From positions 6,076,001 to 6,140,000 of the forward strand of contig NZ_JACHIS010000001.1 of the NCBI RefSeq assembly GCF_014203365.1: DNA of 64,000 bases, read 5' to 3'. Below are positions 37,547-45,750 of this stretch, piece by piece (within the stretch, counting starts at the first letter, position 1; the number at the start of each line of letters is the position of its first letter). The DNA is from Actinoalloteichus hymeniacidonis (lineage in GTDB: Bacteria; Actinomycetota; Actinomycetes; Mycobacteriales; Pseudonocardiaceae). A program made the translations under genes and the position numbers. The notes beneath the pieces were generated by a model. The model searched no databases and was not told where the DNA came from. It saw nothing but the letters and a program-made list of their open reading frames with translations.

Positions 37547-37888
37547 ATGCTCTTGGCCGTAGCATTGCACGCGGGATTCCAGGAAGGCCCATTCTTTTAC
37601 GTCGCCAAAAAAGGTGAGCGAACCAACCATTGGATCGATGAAGCGGCAATAGACTTGCAGCTCAGCGCCGAACTCGTCGTCGCCCTCACCGCATGGGACG
37701 ACGAATATCAGTCCATCTACGATCGAGGCTACCCACCGGACTCTAGGTTCCCTACCCCCGAGGCCGAACGGGCCTGGATCGAGAAGGGAAAAGAACTCGC
37801 AGCTCGGGTCAAGACAGAGTCTCCGGTCGTGTCTAGCGTCGACTACCAAGCAAACGGCTTTTACGATAAGGGGACTTGTGTGTTCTGA
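37547..37888 (+). CDS. Immunity-like protein, cognate to the toxin
   Basis: 113 residues, starting 6 nt after the toxin stop. Shares GPFFY, NHWIDEAAIDLQLSAELV, TAWDDEYQ, GKELAARVK and VDYQANG with the next gene and, more distantly, with the protein at 30250. Placement directly behind the toxin is the usual arrangement for a cognate antidote, so this is the best candidate to neutralise it. No enzymatic motif. Confidence 0.65.
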   Translation: MLLAVALHAGFQEGPFFYVAKKGERTNHWIDEAAIDLQLSAELVVALTAWDDEYQSIYDRGYPPDSRFPTPEAERAWIEKGKELAARVKTESPVVSSVDYQANGFYDKGTCVF

Positions 37889-37999
37889 TCTCCGAGAACG
37901 CGGCGCGGAATATTACTAGCACGGTCAGATCCGCACTGCCCGCCAGCTGGCGCCTAACAGGGTATCGATATTCGCTGGCACAAGAACCGAAGGAAGGCA

Positions 38000-38344
38000 A
38001 TGTCAACCAAGATTACGATCCTCACCGAGTGGGATCGGAGTCCGTTCTACTACCGCCGAGGTGATGACGCCGAAGGCTACGACTGGTCGATCGAGGAGAC
38101 CGGCGAGTATCTGGGGCTCAGTGCGGACCTTGTCCGCGACCTCGCTGCCTGGGACAACCAGTGGCAGGACACCCTTGACCTCGCCGAGGGCCGAAACTCC
38201 GGCTTCCGCACCGAGGAAGAGGCACTCCCCTGGATCGAGCGCGGCAAGGAACTCGCCGCCCGCGTCCAGAAAGAATCCACCCTCGACATCAGCGTCGACT
38301 ACCAGGCCAACGGCGTCATCGCCGAAGGCACCTACGTGTTCTGA
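38000..38344 (+). CDS. Second immunity-like protein
   Basis: 114 residues, paralogue of the preceding gene: RSPFYYR, YDWSIEETGEYLGLS, AAWDNQWQ, RGKELAARVQKES and VDYQANGVIAEGTYVF. Good Shine-Dalgarno GAAGGAAGG just before the ATG. It lies 111 nt after the first immunity gene with no toxin of its own, so it may protect against a toxin made by relatives. Followed by a terminator. Confidence 0.65.
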   Translation: MSTKITILTEWDRSPFYYRRGDDAEGYDWSIEETGEYLGLSADLVRDLAAWDNQWQDTLDLAEGRNSGFRTEEEALPWIERGKELAARVQKESTLDISVDYQANGVIAEGTYVF

Positions 38345-38356
38345 CCCCTGAAAAAC

Positions 38357-38392
38357 CGACGAGAGGCCCCCGTCGCCGGGGACCTCTCGTCG
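38357..38392. terminator. Terminator closing the island
   Basis: Stem CGACGAGAGG/CCTCTCGTCG with an inner CCCC/GGGG extension, between the last immunity gene and the convergent NRAMP-like gene. Confidence 0.8.
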
Positions 38393-38437
38393 AGGTTGCG
38401 GTGGCGCAGCGAGAGCCCCGCCGCCGCGCCGAGAGCA

Positions 38438-39844
38438 TCAGCCGATGGAGATGCCGAAGACCTCCAGTGCGGAGTAGACCCCCAGCAGCATGATCGCGAT
38501 GCTGCTCACCACCAGGGCTCCGGTGATGAAGGGGTTCGGGCGGAAGCGTTTATCCGGTTCCTTGGCCCGCAGGTACCAGACGCCGATGACCACGGCGACC
38601 AGGAAGATTCCCGATCCGATGCCGCCGATCTGCACCATCAGCACCGGGGACTGCACGAACAGGTAGAACGACGCCCACAGCGGCGGGAAACAGAAGGTGA
38701 GGATGCGGATCGTCTTGCGCCGCACCTCCGGGTCCTTCCAGTTCAGCACGCCGATGATGCCCAGGGTGTTGGTCCAGAGCCTCGGGACACTGGCCGTCGA
38801 GCCGATGTTGGTGGAGAACAGCACCGCGATCGCCCCGAGCAGGAACACGATCTCCGCCCAGCCGCCGATGGTGTCGGTGTACATCCGGGACAGCGTGGTG
38901 ATCATCTCGTTGCCCTCGGGCACGAGTCCCTGCGGATGCAGCACCGACGCACCGATGATGTAGAAGGCGATCGTGCAGATCGTGCACACCAGCCAGCCCA
39001 CCGCGACGTCGAGGCGCATCACCTTCAGCCAGCCCTCGGCCCGCCGATCGCGGTCCTTGGTGCCGTCGGCGGGTCCGGTCCAGCGGGCGTAACCCTTCTC
39101 CATGCACCAGTAGGTGTAGGTGGTCATCTCGTCGGCGCCCACACCCGTGGAACCGAACATCGCCACCGCGAGCCCGAGTGCACCCACGGGTACCGCGAAT
39201 TCCAGGCCGCCCGCGATGTCGCCGACGCCCCAACCGAACTCGGTGAACGGCAGCGCCAACGCGAGACCCACCGTGATCAGGGTGAACATCGCCACCGCGA
39301 TCACCGAGGCGGTCTCGACGATCGAGTACTTGCTGCTCTGCAGGATCGCGATGGTGATCACCACGACCACCACACACCACACCGTGGTGGACTCCCGGCT
39401 CAGCGGCTCACCGACGATCGGCCAGAGAATCGAACAGGCCGCCGCCACTCCGCCGATGATCCCGCCGCGCTGGAACATCTTGGCGAAATCCATGCCGATC
39501 CACAGATAGTTGATCCAGCTGCCGCGCCGCGTCTTCGGGGCGACATCGCTGAATGCCTCCAGCGCAGGCCGGCCATATAAGACCGTCAGGCGCCCGAGTT
39601 CCATCTGCACCCAGACCTTCACCGTGGTCGCCACGATGATCAGCCACATCAGGGCGAAACCCGCCCTGGCACCGAGCGAGGTCGTCAGGATCAGCTCACC
39701 GGATCCGACCACCGCCGCCGAGAGAATCATGCCCGGTCCGAGGTACTTCAGCCGTCCCCGAAGGGTGGTGGGCGGCTCCTGCACATCCTCCGCGCGCAGT
39801 GCGTAGAGGTCGGCCTGCTCGGGTCTCGCTTCCGATGTCGTCAT
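38438..39844 (-). CDS. NRAMP-related membrane transporter without canonical metal motifs
   Basis: 468 residues with about 11-12 hydrophobic helices. Overall plan is that of Nramp divalent-metal carriers, but TM1 reads GPGMILSAAVVGSGELI where DPGN is expected, and TM6 reads GSTGVGADEMT in place of MPHN, so the metal-binding Asp, Asn and Met are absent. It is the last gene of the sugar-acid operon, its start overlapping the previous stop by 1 nt. A role in uptake of an organic substrate of this pathway is more likely than metal transport (inference). Confidence 0.7.
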   Translation of the reverse strand: MTTSEARPEQADLYALRAEDVQEPPTTLRGRLKYLGPGMILSAAVVGSGELILTTSLGARAGFALMWLIIVATTVKVWVQMELGRLTVLYGRPALEAFSDVAPKTRRGSWINYLWIGMDFAKMFQRGGIIGGVAAACSILWPIVGEPLSRESTTVWCVVVVVITIAILQSSKYSIVETASVIAVAMFTLITVGLALALPFTEFGWGVGDIAGGLEFAVPVGALGLAVAMFGSTGVGADEMTTYTYWCMEKGYARWTGPADGTKDRDRRAEGWLKVMRLDVAVGWLVCTICTIAFYIIGASVLHPQGLVPEGNEMITTLSRMYTDTIGGWAEIVFLLGAIAVLFSTNIGSTASVPRLWTNTLGIIGVLNWKDPEVRRKTIRILTFCFPPLWASFYLFVQSPVLMVQIGGIGSGIFLVAVVIGVWYLRAKEPDKRFRPNPFITGALVVSSIAIMLLGVYSALEVFGISIG

Positions 39845-41004
39845 CAGGAGAATTCCACTGTCTCGACGGTGTTCGCCTCGATGACATCCCAGTCGTAGGT
39901 GATGCCGAGGCCGTTGCCCTCGGGGACCGGCACATAGCCGTCCGCGTCGATCGCGGTCAGGCCGTCCCGGTAGTCATCGGCGTAGACGAGCTGGCTACGG
40001 CCGATCTCGCTGGACTTCGGGTGCACGAAGGACATCTCGTAGTAGTTGGTGTTGCGCAGCGACGCCATCAGCTGCCGCTGAGCCGGGCCGGGGGTGTGCA
40101 GTTCGACGTCCAAGCCGAAGCCCTCGGTGGCGTGCGCGATCTTCAGCGCGCCGGTGATGCCGCCGTCGTACTCGGTGTCGGCACGCACGAAGTCGGTGCC
40201 GCCGCCCACCACGAAGTCGACGTGCTGCTCCAGGCCCCGGACGTGCTCGGTCTGCAACAGCGGCGTGCGGATCAGTTCCCGCAGCCGCTTGTGGCCGAAG
40301 ATCGAGATGCCGGTGTCCTTGTACGGATCCTCCAGCCACAGGAAGTTCGCCTCGTCGCAGGCGCGGCCGACCTGGATGGCGTGCGCGAAGGTTTCCAGCT
40401 TGCAGCCCGGGTCCAACATCAGATCCATGTCGGGGCCGACGGCCTCGCGGACCTTGGCGATGGTCTTGACGATCTCCGAGACCTCGTACTCGTCCCAGAC
40501 GTGCAGCTTGTAGGCCCGGTAGCCGAGTTCCTTACAGGCCACCGCGAAGTCGGCGTAGGCCTCGGCGCTGTCCAGGCCGCCGTTGCGGTCGCCCGCCGCC
40601 GTCGAGGCGTAGGCGGGCAGCCGGGTCTTCCAACCACCCAAGAGGGTTCGGATCGAAGCATTGTGGACGTGGCCCGCCAGATCCCACAGCGCGATGTCGA
40701 CGAAGCCCATGCCCATCTTGTCGAACTTGCGCAGCTGCCGTTTGACGTCGTTGTAGATCAGCTCCCGCTGCAACGGGTTCTTGCCGATCAGGTAGTCGCC
40801 GAACATGCGCAACTGCGCCGCAGCGACCGCATTGCCGCCGACATAGCCGCCCATCACACCCTCATCGGTGTAGATGCGGATGGCATAGGCGCTGGTCGGC
40901 TTGCGGCTACCCGGCTCGTACACCAGCGAGAAACCGGTCGGGTGCTTGGCGAAGTCGACCATGTCGAACTTGGCCTTGTCGAGACGAATGCGTTCGATCT
41001 TCAT
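39844..41004 (-). CDS. Enolase-superfamily sugar-acid dehydratase (mandelate racemase group)
   Basis: 386 residues, Mg-dependent. Metal ligands are in DLMLDPGCK, FLWLEDP and LLQTEH; YKLHVWDE supplies a KxH-type catalytic motif on strand 2, and the Asp/His pair is in RADTEYDGG and DVELHTPG. These match the mandelate racemase subgroup that dehydrates hexonates, rhamnonate and related acids to 2-keto-3-deoxy acids. Context (HpcH aldolase, hydroxyacid dehydrogenase) supports that. The exact substrate is unknown. Confidence 0.85.
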   Translation of the reverse strand: MKIERIRLDKAKFDMVDFAKHPTGFSLVYEPGSRKPTSAYAIRIYTDEGVMGGYVGGNAVAAAQLRMFGDYLIGKNPLQRELIYNDVKRQLRKFDKMGMGFVDIALWDLAGHVHNASIRTLLGGWKTRLPAYASTAAGDRNGGLDSAEAYADFAVACKELGYRAYKLHVWDEYEVSEIVKTIAKVREAVGPDMDLMLDPGCKLETFAHAIQVGRACDEANFLWLEDPYKDTGISIFGHKRLRELIRTPLLQTEHVRGLEQHVDFVVGGGTDFVRADTEYDGGITGALKIAHATEGFGLDVELHTPGPAQRQLMASLRNTNYYEMSFVHPKSSEIGRSQLVYADDYRDGLTAIDADGYVPVPEGNGLGITYDWDVIEANTVETVEFS

Positions 41005-41031
41005 GATTTCCTCTTCGGTGGTTAGGAGCCG

Positions 41032-41973
41032 TCACACGGCGCTGTGGCGCGGCTCGGTACCACCGAGCACGCTGAGAACTCCTTCGGCGACGGCGATACC
41101 CATCGCCGCATTCGCCTCCCGGCTGCACGCACCGATATGTGCGGTGAGCACCACATTCGGCGCGCTGGCCAATGGGCTGTCGCCGATCGGTTCGAGCGCG
41201 AAGGCGTCGAAACCGGCACCGGCGAAGTGCCCGCTGTGCAACAGATCCGCGAGGGCCTGCTCATCGACGAGACCGCCGCGTGCGGCGTTGAGCAGGATCG
41301 AGCCCGGCCGCATCGCGCTCAGCCGCTCGCGGTCGAGCAGCGGACCAGCACCCGGTGCCGCGGGCAGATGCAGGCTGACCACATCGCAGTCGAGAGTGGT
41401 GGCCAGGTCCGCCGAGGCGACCGAGCCGAACGCGTCGGCGGCCAGGAACGGGTCATGGGCCACGACGTTCATTCCGAACGCCTCGGCATAACCGGCCATC
41501 AACCTGCCGATCCGGCCGAAACCGAGGATGCCCAGGCTGCGACCGGCCAACTCGACGCCGAAGGTCTTCGGCCAGCCCCCGGCCCGGACGGCCCGATCGT
41601 TGGCGGAGATCCCCCTGGCCACGTCGAGCAGCAACCCGAAGGTCAGCTCCGCGACCGCCCGCGAATTGCTGCCGGGCGCGTAGACCACCCGCACCCCGTG
41701 ATCCCGCGCCGCATCGAGATCGATGTTGTCGTAGCCGACCCCGTGTTTCGCGACGACCTTCAGCTTCGGTGCCGCCTCGAACACCTCGCGGTCGATCGGA
41801 TCCAGTCCGACGATCAGCGCCTCGGCCTCGCCCACCCTGGCCAGCAGCTCGGCCCTCGGTAGCGGGCCGTCCTCGCGGGGCCGCTGCGCGTCGACCCCGG
41901 CGTTACGCAGCAACTCCCACGGTTCGGTGGAGAACCGGCCGAACGTGGGTGTGGTGATCAGGGTGAGGCTCAT
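41032..41973 (-). CDS. D-2-hydroxyacid dehydrogenase (NAD-dependent)
   Basis: 313 residues. Rossmann motif GILGFGRIGRLM, catalytic Arg in LLNAARGGLVDE, Glu in DAFALEP and His in TAHIGACS are all present. Closest in pattern to phosphoglycerate/hydroxypyruvate dehydrogenase-like enzymes. ATG overlaps the stop of the sialidase-like gene. In this cluster it could reduce or oxidise an aldolase product such as tartronate semialdehyde, lactate or glycolate relatives. Confidence 0.92.
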   Translation of the reverse strand: MSLTLITTPTFGRFSTEPWELLRNAGVDAQRPREDGPLPRAELLARVGEAEALIVGLDPIDREVFEAAPKLKVVAKHGVGYDNIDLDAARDHGVRVVYAPGSNSRAVAELTFGLLLDVARGISANDRAVRAGGWPKTFGVELAGRSLGILGFGRIGRLMAGYAEAFGMNVVAHDPFLAADAFGSVASADLATTLDCDVVSLHLPAAPGAGPLLDRERLSAMRPGSILLNAARGGLVDEQALADLLHSGHFAGAGFDAFALEPIGDSPLASAPNVVLTAHIGACSREANAAMGIAVAEGVLSVLGGTEPRHSAV

Positions 41974-43139
41974 CGGGTCTCCTGCCAGCCCGGCCAGTCG
42001 GGCGCGATGCGGGTGTGTCGGATCGACGACCGGTGGTGGGTGTAGGCGACGTGCACATAGCCCTGGGCGTCTTGGGTGATCGACGGATAGGACAGCTCGG
42101 TGTTCAAGCCGTCCCGGGAGTTGTTGGTCAGGGCGTTGCCCTCGCCCTGGGCCAGATCGGGATGCCGCTGCCAGGTGCGCCCGTCGTCGGCCGAGGTGGC
42201 CAGCGCGATCGGAGTCCGGGGCGCGCCCCAGAAGGCCTGGCGGTCGTCGGCGGCGGTTTCCCCGACGGCGACCGGGGCGCGTTCGGTGCCGCCCAACGCG
42301 CCGTGGTCGTCGACCTCGTCGTACAGGCCCGCGCGGCGGTGGCTGGCATCGGCCGCGCTGCTGGCGTTGTAGACCAGCGCCAACCTGCCGTCGGCGAGCC
42401 GGGTGGCCTGCACCGACGAGTTGTTGTTGGGCAACGCGGTCGGCACGGGTGCGCTCCAGTGCAGGCCGTCCGCCGATGCGCTGTGCTTGATGTTGTCGGC
42501 GAATCGGCTCCGGTACAGCGCGACATAGCCTTCGGCGGCGGGCAGCACGTTCATGTGCACCGCTCCCCGACTGTCGTCGACGTCGTGTCGGGTCCAGGTC
42601 CACCCGTCGTCGGTGCTCGCGTACACCGCGCTGGTGTCCTCGCCACCCGACCAGGTGCCGGTTTCCGGTGTCCGGCAGGAGAAGGATGGCAACAGCCAGG
42701 TGCCATCCGGGGTGACCTGCACCGGTTGGCGGACGAAGACGCCGCCGGTCTCGGTCGCGGGCAACAACACCCGAGGCTCGCTCCAGGTCCGGCCGCTGTC
42801 GGTGGACCGGCGGGTGCGGACCTCGGCGGTGTTCTGGTGCCCGGCATGTTGGGCGGTCCAGAACAACCACAGGCTGTCGTCCGGGGCGGCGAAGAGCACC
42901 GGATTCTGCTCGGAACGCTCCGGATCATCGCTCAACGCGACCGGCTCCGACCAGGTGTCGGCGCTCAGGCGCGAGAACCAGATCCGGATGTCGTGCACGC
43001 CTTCCTGCGTGCCGCCGAACCAGACGCAGCCCAGGTCGCCGTCGGGCAGCACGGCGAGGTTGGCCGCGTGGGACTGTGCGGTGGGCGCGGCGAGCCGGGC
43101 CTCGGTGCGGCCCGGCTCCACCTCGTGAAGCGCACTCAT
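41970..43139 (-). CDS. Sialidase-like BNR/Asp-box propeller protein, cytoplasmic
   Basis: 389 residues, no signal peptide. Asp-box repeats are visible: STDSGRTWSEP, STDDGWTWTR and SADDGRTWQRH, as in six-bladed propellers; GCVWFGGTQEG and VFVRQPVQVTPDGTWLLPS belong to the 'predicted neuraminidase' group. True sialidase residues (RIP motif, three arginines, Tyr/Glu pair) are not obvious. This fold also occurs in lyases such as rhamnose-glucuronate lyases, so an intracellular lyase or hydrolase of an imported oligosaccharide is possible. Coupled to both neighbours by ATGA overlaps. Confidence 0.75.
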   Translation of the reverse strand: MSALHEVEPGRTEARLAAPTAQSHAANLAVLPDGDLGCVWFGGTQEGVHDIRIWFSRLSADTWSEPVALSDDPERSEQNPVLFAAPDDSLWLFWTAQHAGHQNTAEVRTRRSTDSGRTWSEPRVLLPATETGGVFVRQPVQVTPDGTWLLPSFSCRTPETGTWSGGEDTSAVYASTDDGWTWTRHDVDDSRGAVHMNVLPAAEGYVALYRSRFADNIKHSASADGLHWSAPVPTALPNNNSSVQATRLADGRLALVYNASSAADASHRRAGLYDEVDDHGALGGTERAPVAVGETAADDRQAFWGAPRTPIALATSADDGRTWQRHPDLAQGEGNALTNNSRDGLNTELSYPSITQDAQGYVHVAYTHHRSSIRHTRIAPDWPGWQETR

Positions 43140-43903
43140 CGGTCGTCTCGCGCGGCAGCCAGGTGCGAGCGGGCCGCCTGCTCCAGGTGCACGAGGTCGC
43201 AGGCCACCGAGGCGAAGGTGTAGCCCTGCGCCAGCCTGCGGCGAGCCGCCTCACCACTGGGGTTGTGGATGCCTGCGGCGATTCCCGCCTTCTCGGCAGC
43301 CTTGGCGATCTTCTCCACGGCCTCCTCGAACGGTCCGTCCACCGCCGGGTCGGTGGAGGTGGCGCCGCCGACCGCGAGCCGCAGGTCGGAGGGGCCGACG
43401 TAGACGCCATCCAGGCCGGGGGTCGCGCAGATCTCGTCGACGTTGGCCAGGCCCTCCGGGGTCTCGATCATCGCCAGCACCAGCGTGGCCTCGTCCGAGA
43501 CTGCGGGCGTCGGGCCGACCCGCAGCTGGGCGCGCATCGGGCCGTAGGACCGGCGGCCGTGCGGGGGGTAGCGGGTGGAGCGCACGGCGGCGGCGGCGTC
43601 CTCGGCGTTGTCGATCAGCGGAACGATCACGCCGGTGGCGCCCGCGTCGAGCACCCGGCCGATGGCGAACGGGTCGTTCTGCTCGACCCGCACCATCGCG
43701 GCGGACGTGGCGCCCGCGTCGATCGCGAGCATCGCGTCCCGGATGCCGGTGTAGCCGAGCAGGCCGTGCTGGGCGTCGACGGCCACGTAGTCATAGCCGA
43801 TGCGGGCCAGCCGCTCGGTGGCGATGGGGTCATCCAGCACCACCCAATAGCCGACGGCCTGCTCCCGGTTGCGGATGCGGCGGGCGAATTCGAGTGCGTC
43901 CAT
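43136..43903 (-). CDS. HpcH/HpaI-family aldolase
   Basis: 255 residues, class II metal-dependent aldolase. Base His46 (DAQHGLLG) and metal ligands Glu148 (MIETPEGL) and Asp174 (VGPSDL) are present. Family members cleave 2-keto-3-deoxy acids or 4-hydroxy-2-oxo acids to pyruvate plus an aldehyde. With the upstream-encoded dehydratase it could complete a dehydration-cleavage route. Start is separated from the aldo-keto reductase gene by 45 nt; its stop overlaps the next gene. Confidence 0.9.
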   Translation of the reverse strand: MDALEFARRIRNREQAVGYWVVLDDPIATERLARIGYDYVAVDAQHGLLGYTGIRDAMLAIDAGATSAAMVRVEQNDPFAIGRVLDAGATGVIVPLIDNAEDAAAAVRSTRYPPHGRRSYGPMRAQLRVGPTPAVSDEATLVLAMIETPEGLANVDEICATPGLDGVYVGPSDLRLAVGGATSTDPAVDGPFEEAVEKIAKAAEKAGIAAGIHNPSGEAARRRLAQGYTFASVACDLVHLEQAARSHLAAARDDR

Positions 43904-43948
43904 GGAAGCGGTGCTCCTTAGGCAGATCTGTGGGTCGGGGTTGGTTGA

Positions 43949-44902
43949 TCAGCGGTTGTAGGCGGGCATCGGCCCGCGCAGCCGGGCGCCCACCTCGTCG
44001 CAGGCCGCCACCAGCTCGGCGGGCAACGGGCCCTTGCCCAGCGCCTCGATGTTGGCGGTGAGGTGTTCGATCCGCGATGCGCCGAGCAGGACGGCGTCCA
44101 CGACGGGCCGGGAGGCCAGCCAGCGCAGGGCGAGTTCGGTGAGCGGCACCTCGGCGCGCGCGGCGATCTCGGCGAGTGCGTCGATCGCCTCGAAGAGCTG
44201 GGCGTCCCAGTAGCGTTGCTTGTACATGCCCGCCAACACCGAATCGCCGAATCGGCCGCTGCCCGGCTCGCTCTCGAAACGGTGCCTGCCGGTGAGCAAG
44301 CCACCGCCGAGCGGGTTGTAGACCATCGTCTCCAGGCCGGTGGCCGCGGCCATCGCCGCGTACTCCTCGTCGATTCGCCTGGCCAGCAGGTTGTAGAGCT
44401 GCTGGGCCACCACGGGCCTCGGCGCTCCGACCTGATCGGCGACTCGGTTCAGCTCGACGATCTGCCAGGCCGCGAAGTTCGACACGCCGAGTTGGCGGAT
44501 CTTGCCCGCCTCGACCAGCTCGCGCACCGTCGACATGGTGTCCTCGAAGGTGGCCGCACCATCCGGTTGGTGCAGGTAGAATAGGTCGATGTGGTCGACG
44601 CCGAGCCTGCGCAGGCTGCCGTCGACACTGGCGCGCAAGCCCGCCGGGGACAGCGGCGAGTTCTCGCCCGCGTCCGGGTGCGGCATGCCCGCCTTGGTCG
44701 CCAGCCTGATGCGATCCCGGCGCGGGGCGATCAGCGGGGCCAACAGGGTTTCGGTGGTGCCCTTGGCATAACCGTTGGCGGTGTCGACGTCGACGATTCC
44801 GGCGTCGAGCGCGGTGTCGAGCATCCGCTCCGCGTCGGCGGCGGAGACGGTGTCGGCAAAGGTCATCGTCCCGAGGACCAGCCTGGGTGCTCCGGTCGTC
44901 AT
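43949..44902 (-). CDS. Aldo/keto reductase
   Basis: 317-residue TIM-barrel NADPH oxidoreductase. The catalytic tetrad is visible as Asp (VDTANGY), Tyr of the same motif, Lys (LATKAGM) and His (LFYLHQPD); the C-terminal LLGASRIEHL segment binds NADP phosphate. It probably oxidises or reduces a sugar or aldehyde produced in the pathway. Start overlaps the ATPase stop by 4 nt. Confidence 0.92.
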   Translation of the reverse strand: MTTGAPRLVLGTMTFADTVSAADAERMLDTALDAGIVDVDTANGYAKGTTETLLAPLIAPRRDRIRLATKAGMPHPDAGENSPLSPAGLRASVDGSLRRLGVDHIDLFYLHQPDGAATFEDTMSTVRELVEAGKIRQLGVSNFAAWQIVELNRVADQVGAPRPVVAQQLYNLLARRIDEEYAAMAAATGLETMVYNPLGGGLLTGRHRFESEPGSGRFGDSVLAGMYKQRYWDAQLFEAIDALAEIAARAEVPLTELALRWLASRPVVDAVLLGASRIEHLTANIEALGKGPLPAELVAACDEVGARLRGPMPAYNR

Positions 44903-45750
44903 GAGGTCCTTTCCTCCTCGATGCCGCCCGCGCCGATCGCGGCCAGCAGGTATCGCGGCTTTCGTCCGGTGATCGTGGTCGGATCGAGCGCGGCGCTGCG
45001 CAGTTGCCGGGTGTACTCGGCAGCGGGATCGCCCAGAACCTGGGCGGCGGGGCCGTGTTCCACGACCTCGCCCTTGCGCATCACCAGCACCTCGTCGCTC
45101 AGCTCCCGCACCACGCCGAGGTTGTGGGCGATCACCACGAAGGCGACGCCGCTCTCGGCCTGGATGTCCTTGAGCAAGGCGATGACCTGGGCCTGCACCG
45201 AGACGTCCAGGGCGCTGGTCGCCTCGTCGCAGACCAGCACGTCGGGCTTGCAGGCAAGCGCCCTGGCGATGCCGATGCGCTGGCGTTGCCCGCCGGAGAA
45301 CTCGTCCGGCCGCTTGTCCACCGCTGACTCGGGCAGTTCCACGCGGGCGAGCAGGTCGGTGGCGGCCTTGCGGCGCTGCGCCGAATCCTTCATGCCCTGC
45401 AACTTCAGCGGCTCGCCGACGATGTCGCCCGCGTCCAGATGCGGATCGAGCGAGGCGTACGGGTCCTGGAAGATCATCTGGATGCGGGCCCGCATCGGTC
45501 GCAGCTTGCGTTCGGACAGCCGGGTGATGTCGGTGCCGTCCAACACGATGCGGCCGGAGGTGGGGCGCTGCAATCGGACGATGCTGCGGGCGATGGTGCT
45601 CTTGCCGCAGCCGGATTCGCCGACGATGCCCACCGTCCGCCCCCGGTGCAGCTCGAAGCCGACCTCGGAGACCGCGCGGAACGGTGTGCCGCCGGCACCG
45701 GGGAATTCGACGACGAGGTCCTGCACCTGCAAGATCGGCTGCTCGCTCAT
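44899..45750 (-). CDS. Oligopeptide/opine-type ABC transporter ATP-binding protein (second ATPase)
   Basis: 283 residues. Walker [10 protein letters not shown], signature [15 protein letters not shown], Walker B VLVCDEATSALD. Shorter at the C-terminus than peptide-system ATPases: the Cys-containing oligopeptide motif is missing, so it belongs to the sugar/oligosaccharide branch of this family or is trimmed. Coupled by overlap to the first ATPase and to the aldo/keto reductase. Confidence 0.93.
   Translation of the reverse strand: MSEQPILQVQDLVVEFPGAGGTPFRAVSEVGFELHRGRTVGIVGESGCGKSTIARSIVRLQRPTSGRIVLDGTDITRLSERKLRPMRARIQMIFQDPYASLDPHLDAGDIVGEPLKLQGMKDSAQRRKAATDLLARVELPESAVDKRPDEFSGGQRQRIGIARALACKPDVLVCDEATSALDVSVQAQVIALLKDIQAESGVAFVVIAHNLGVVRELSDEVLVMRKGEVVEHGPAAQVLGDPAAEYTRQLRSAALDPTTITGRKPRYLLAAIGAGGIEEERTS

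Noticed and set aside
37889-37999. Possible toxin remnant between the two immunity genes
   Set aside because: A plus-strand frame is open here, but it lacks the IVTSYP-like ending or any alignable toxin motif, so it is left as spacer.
30057-38400. Attachment-site direct repeat of the tRNA-Ser 3' end and an integrase gene
   Set aside because: Looked for a second copy of the T-arm/acceptor sequence to the right of the island and for a recombinase; neither was seen.
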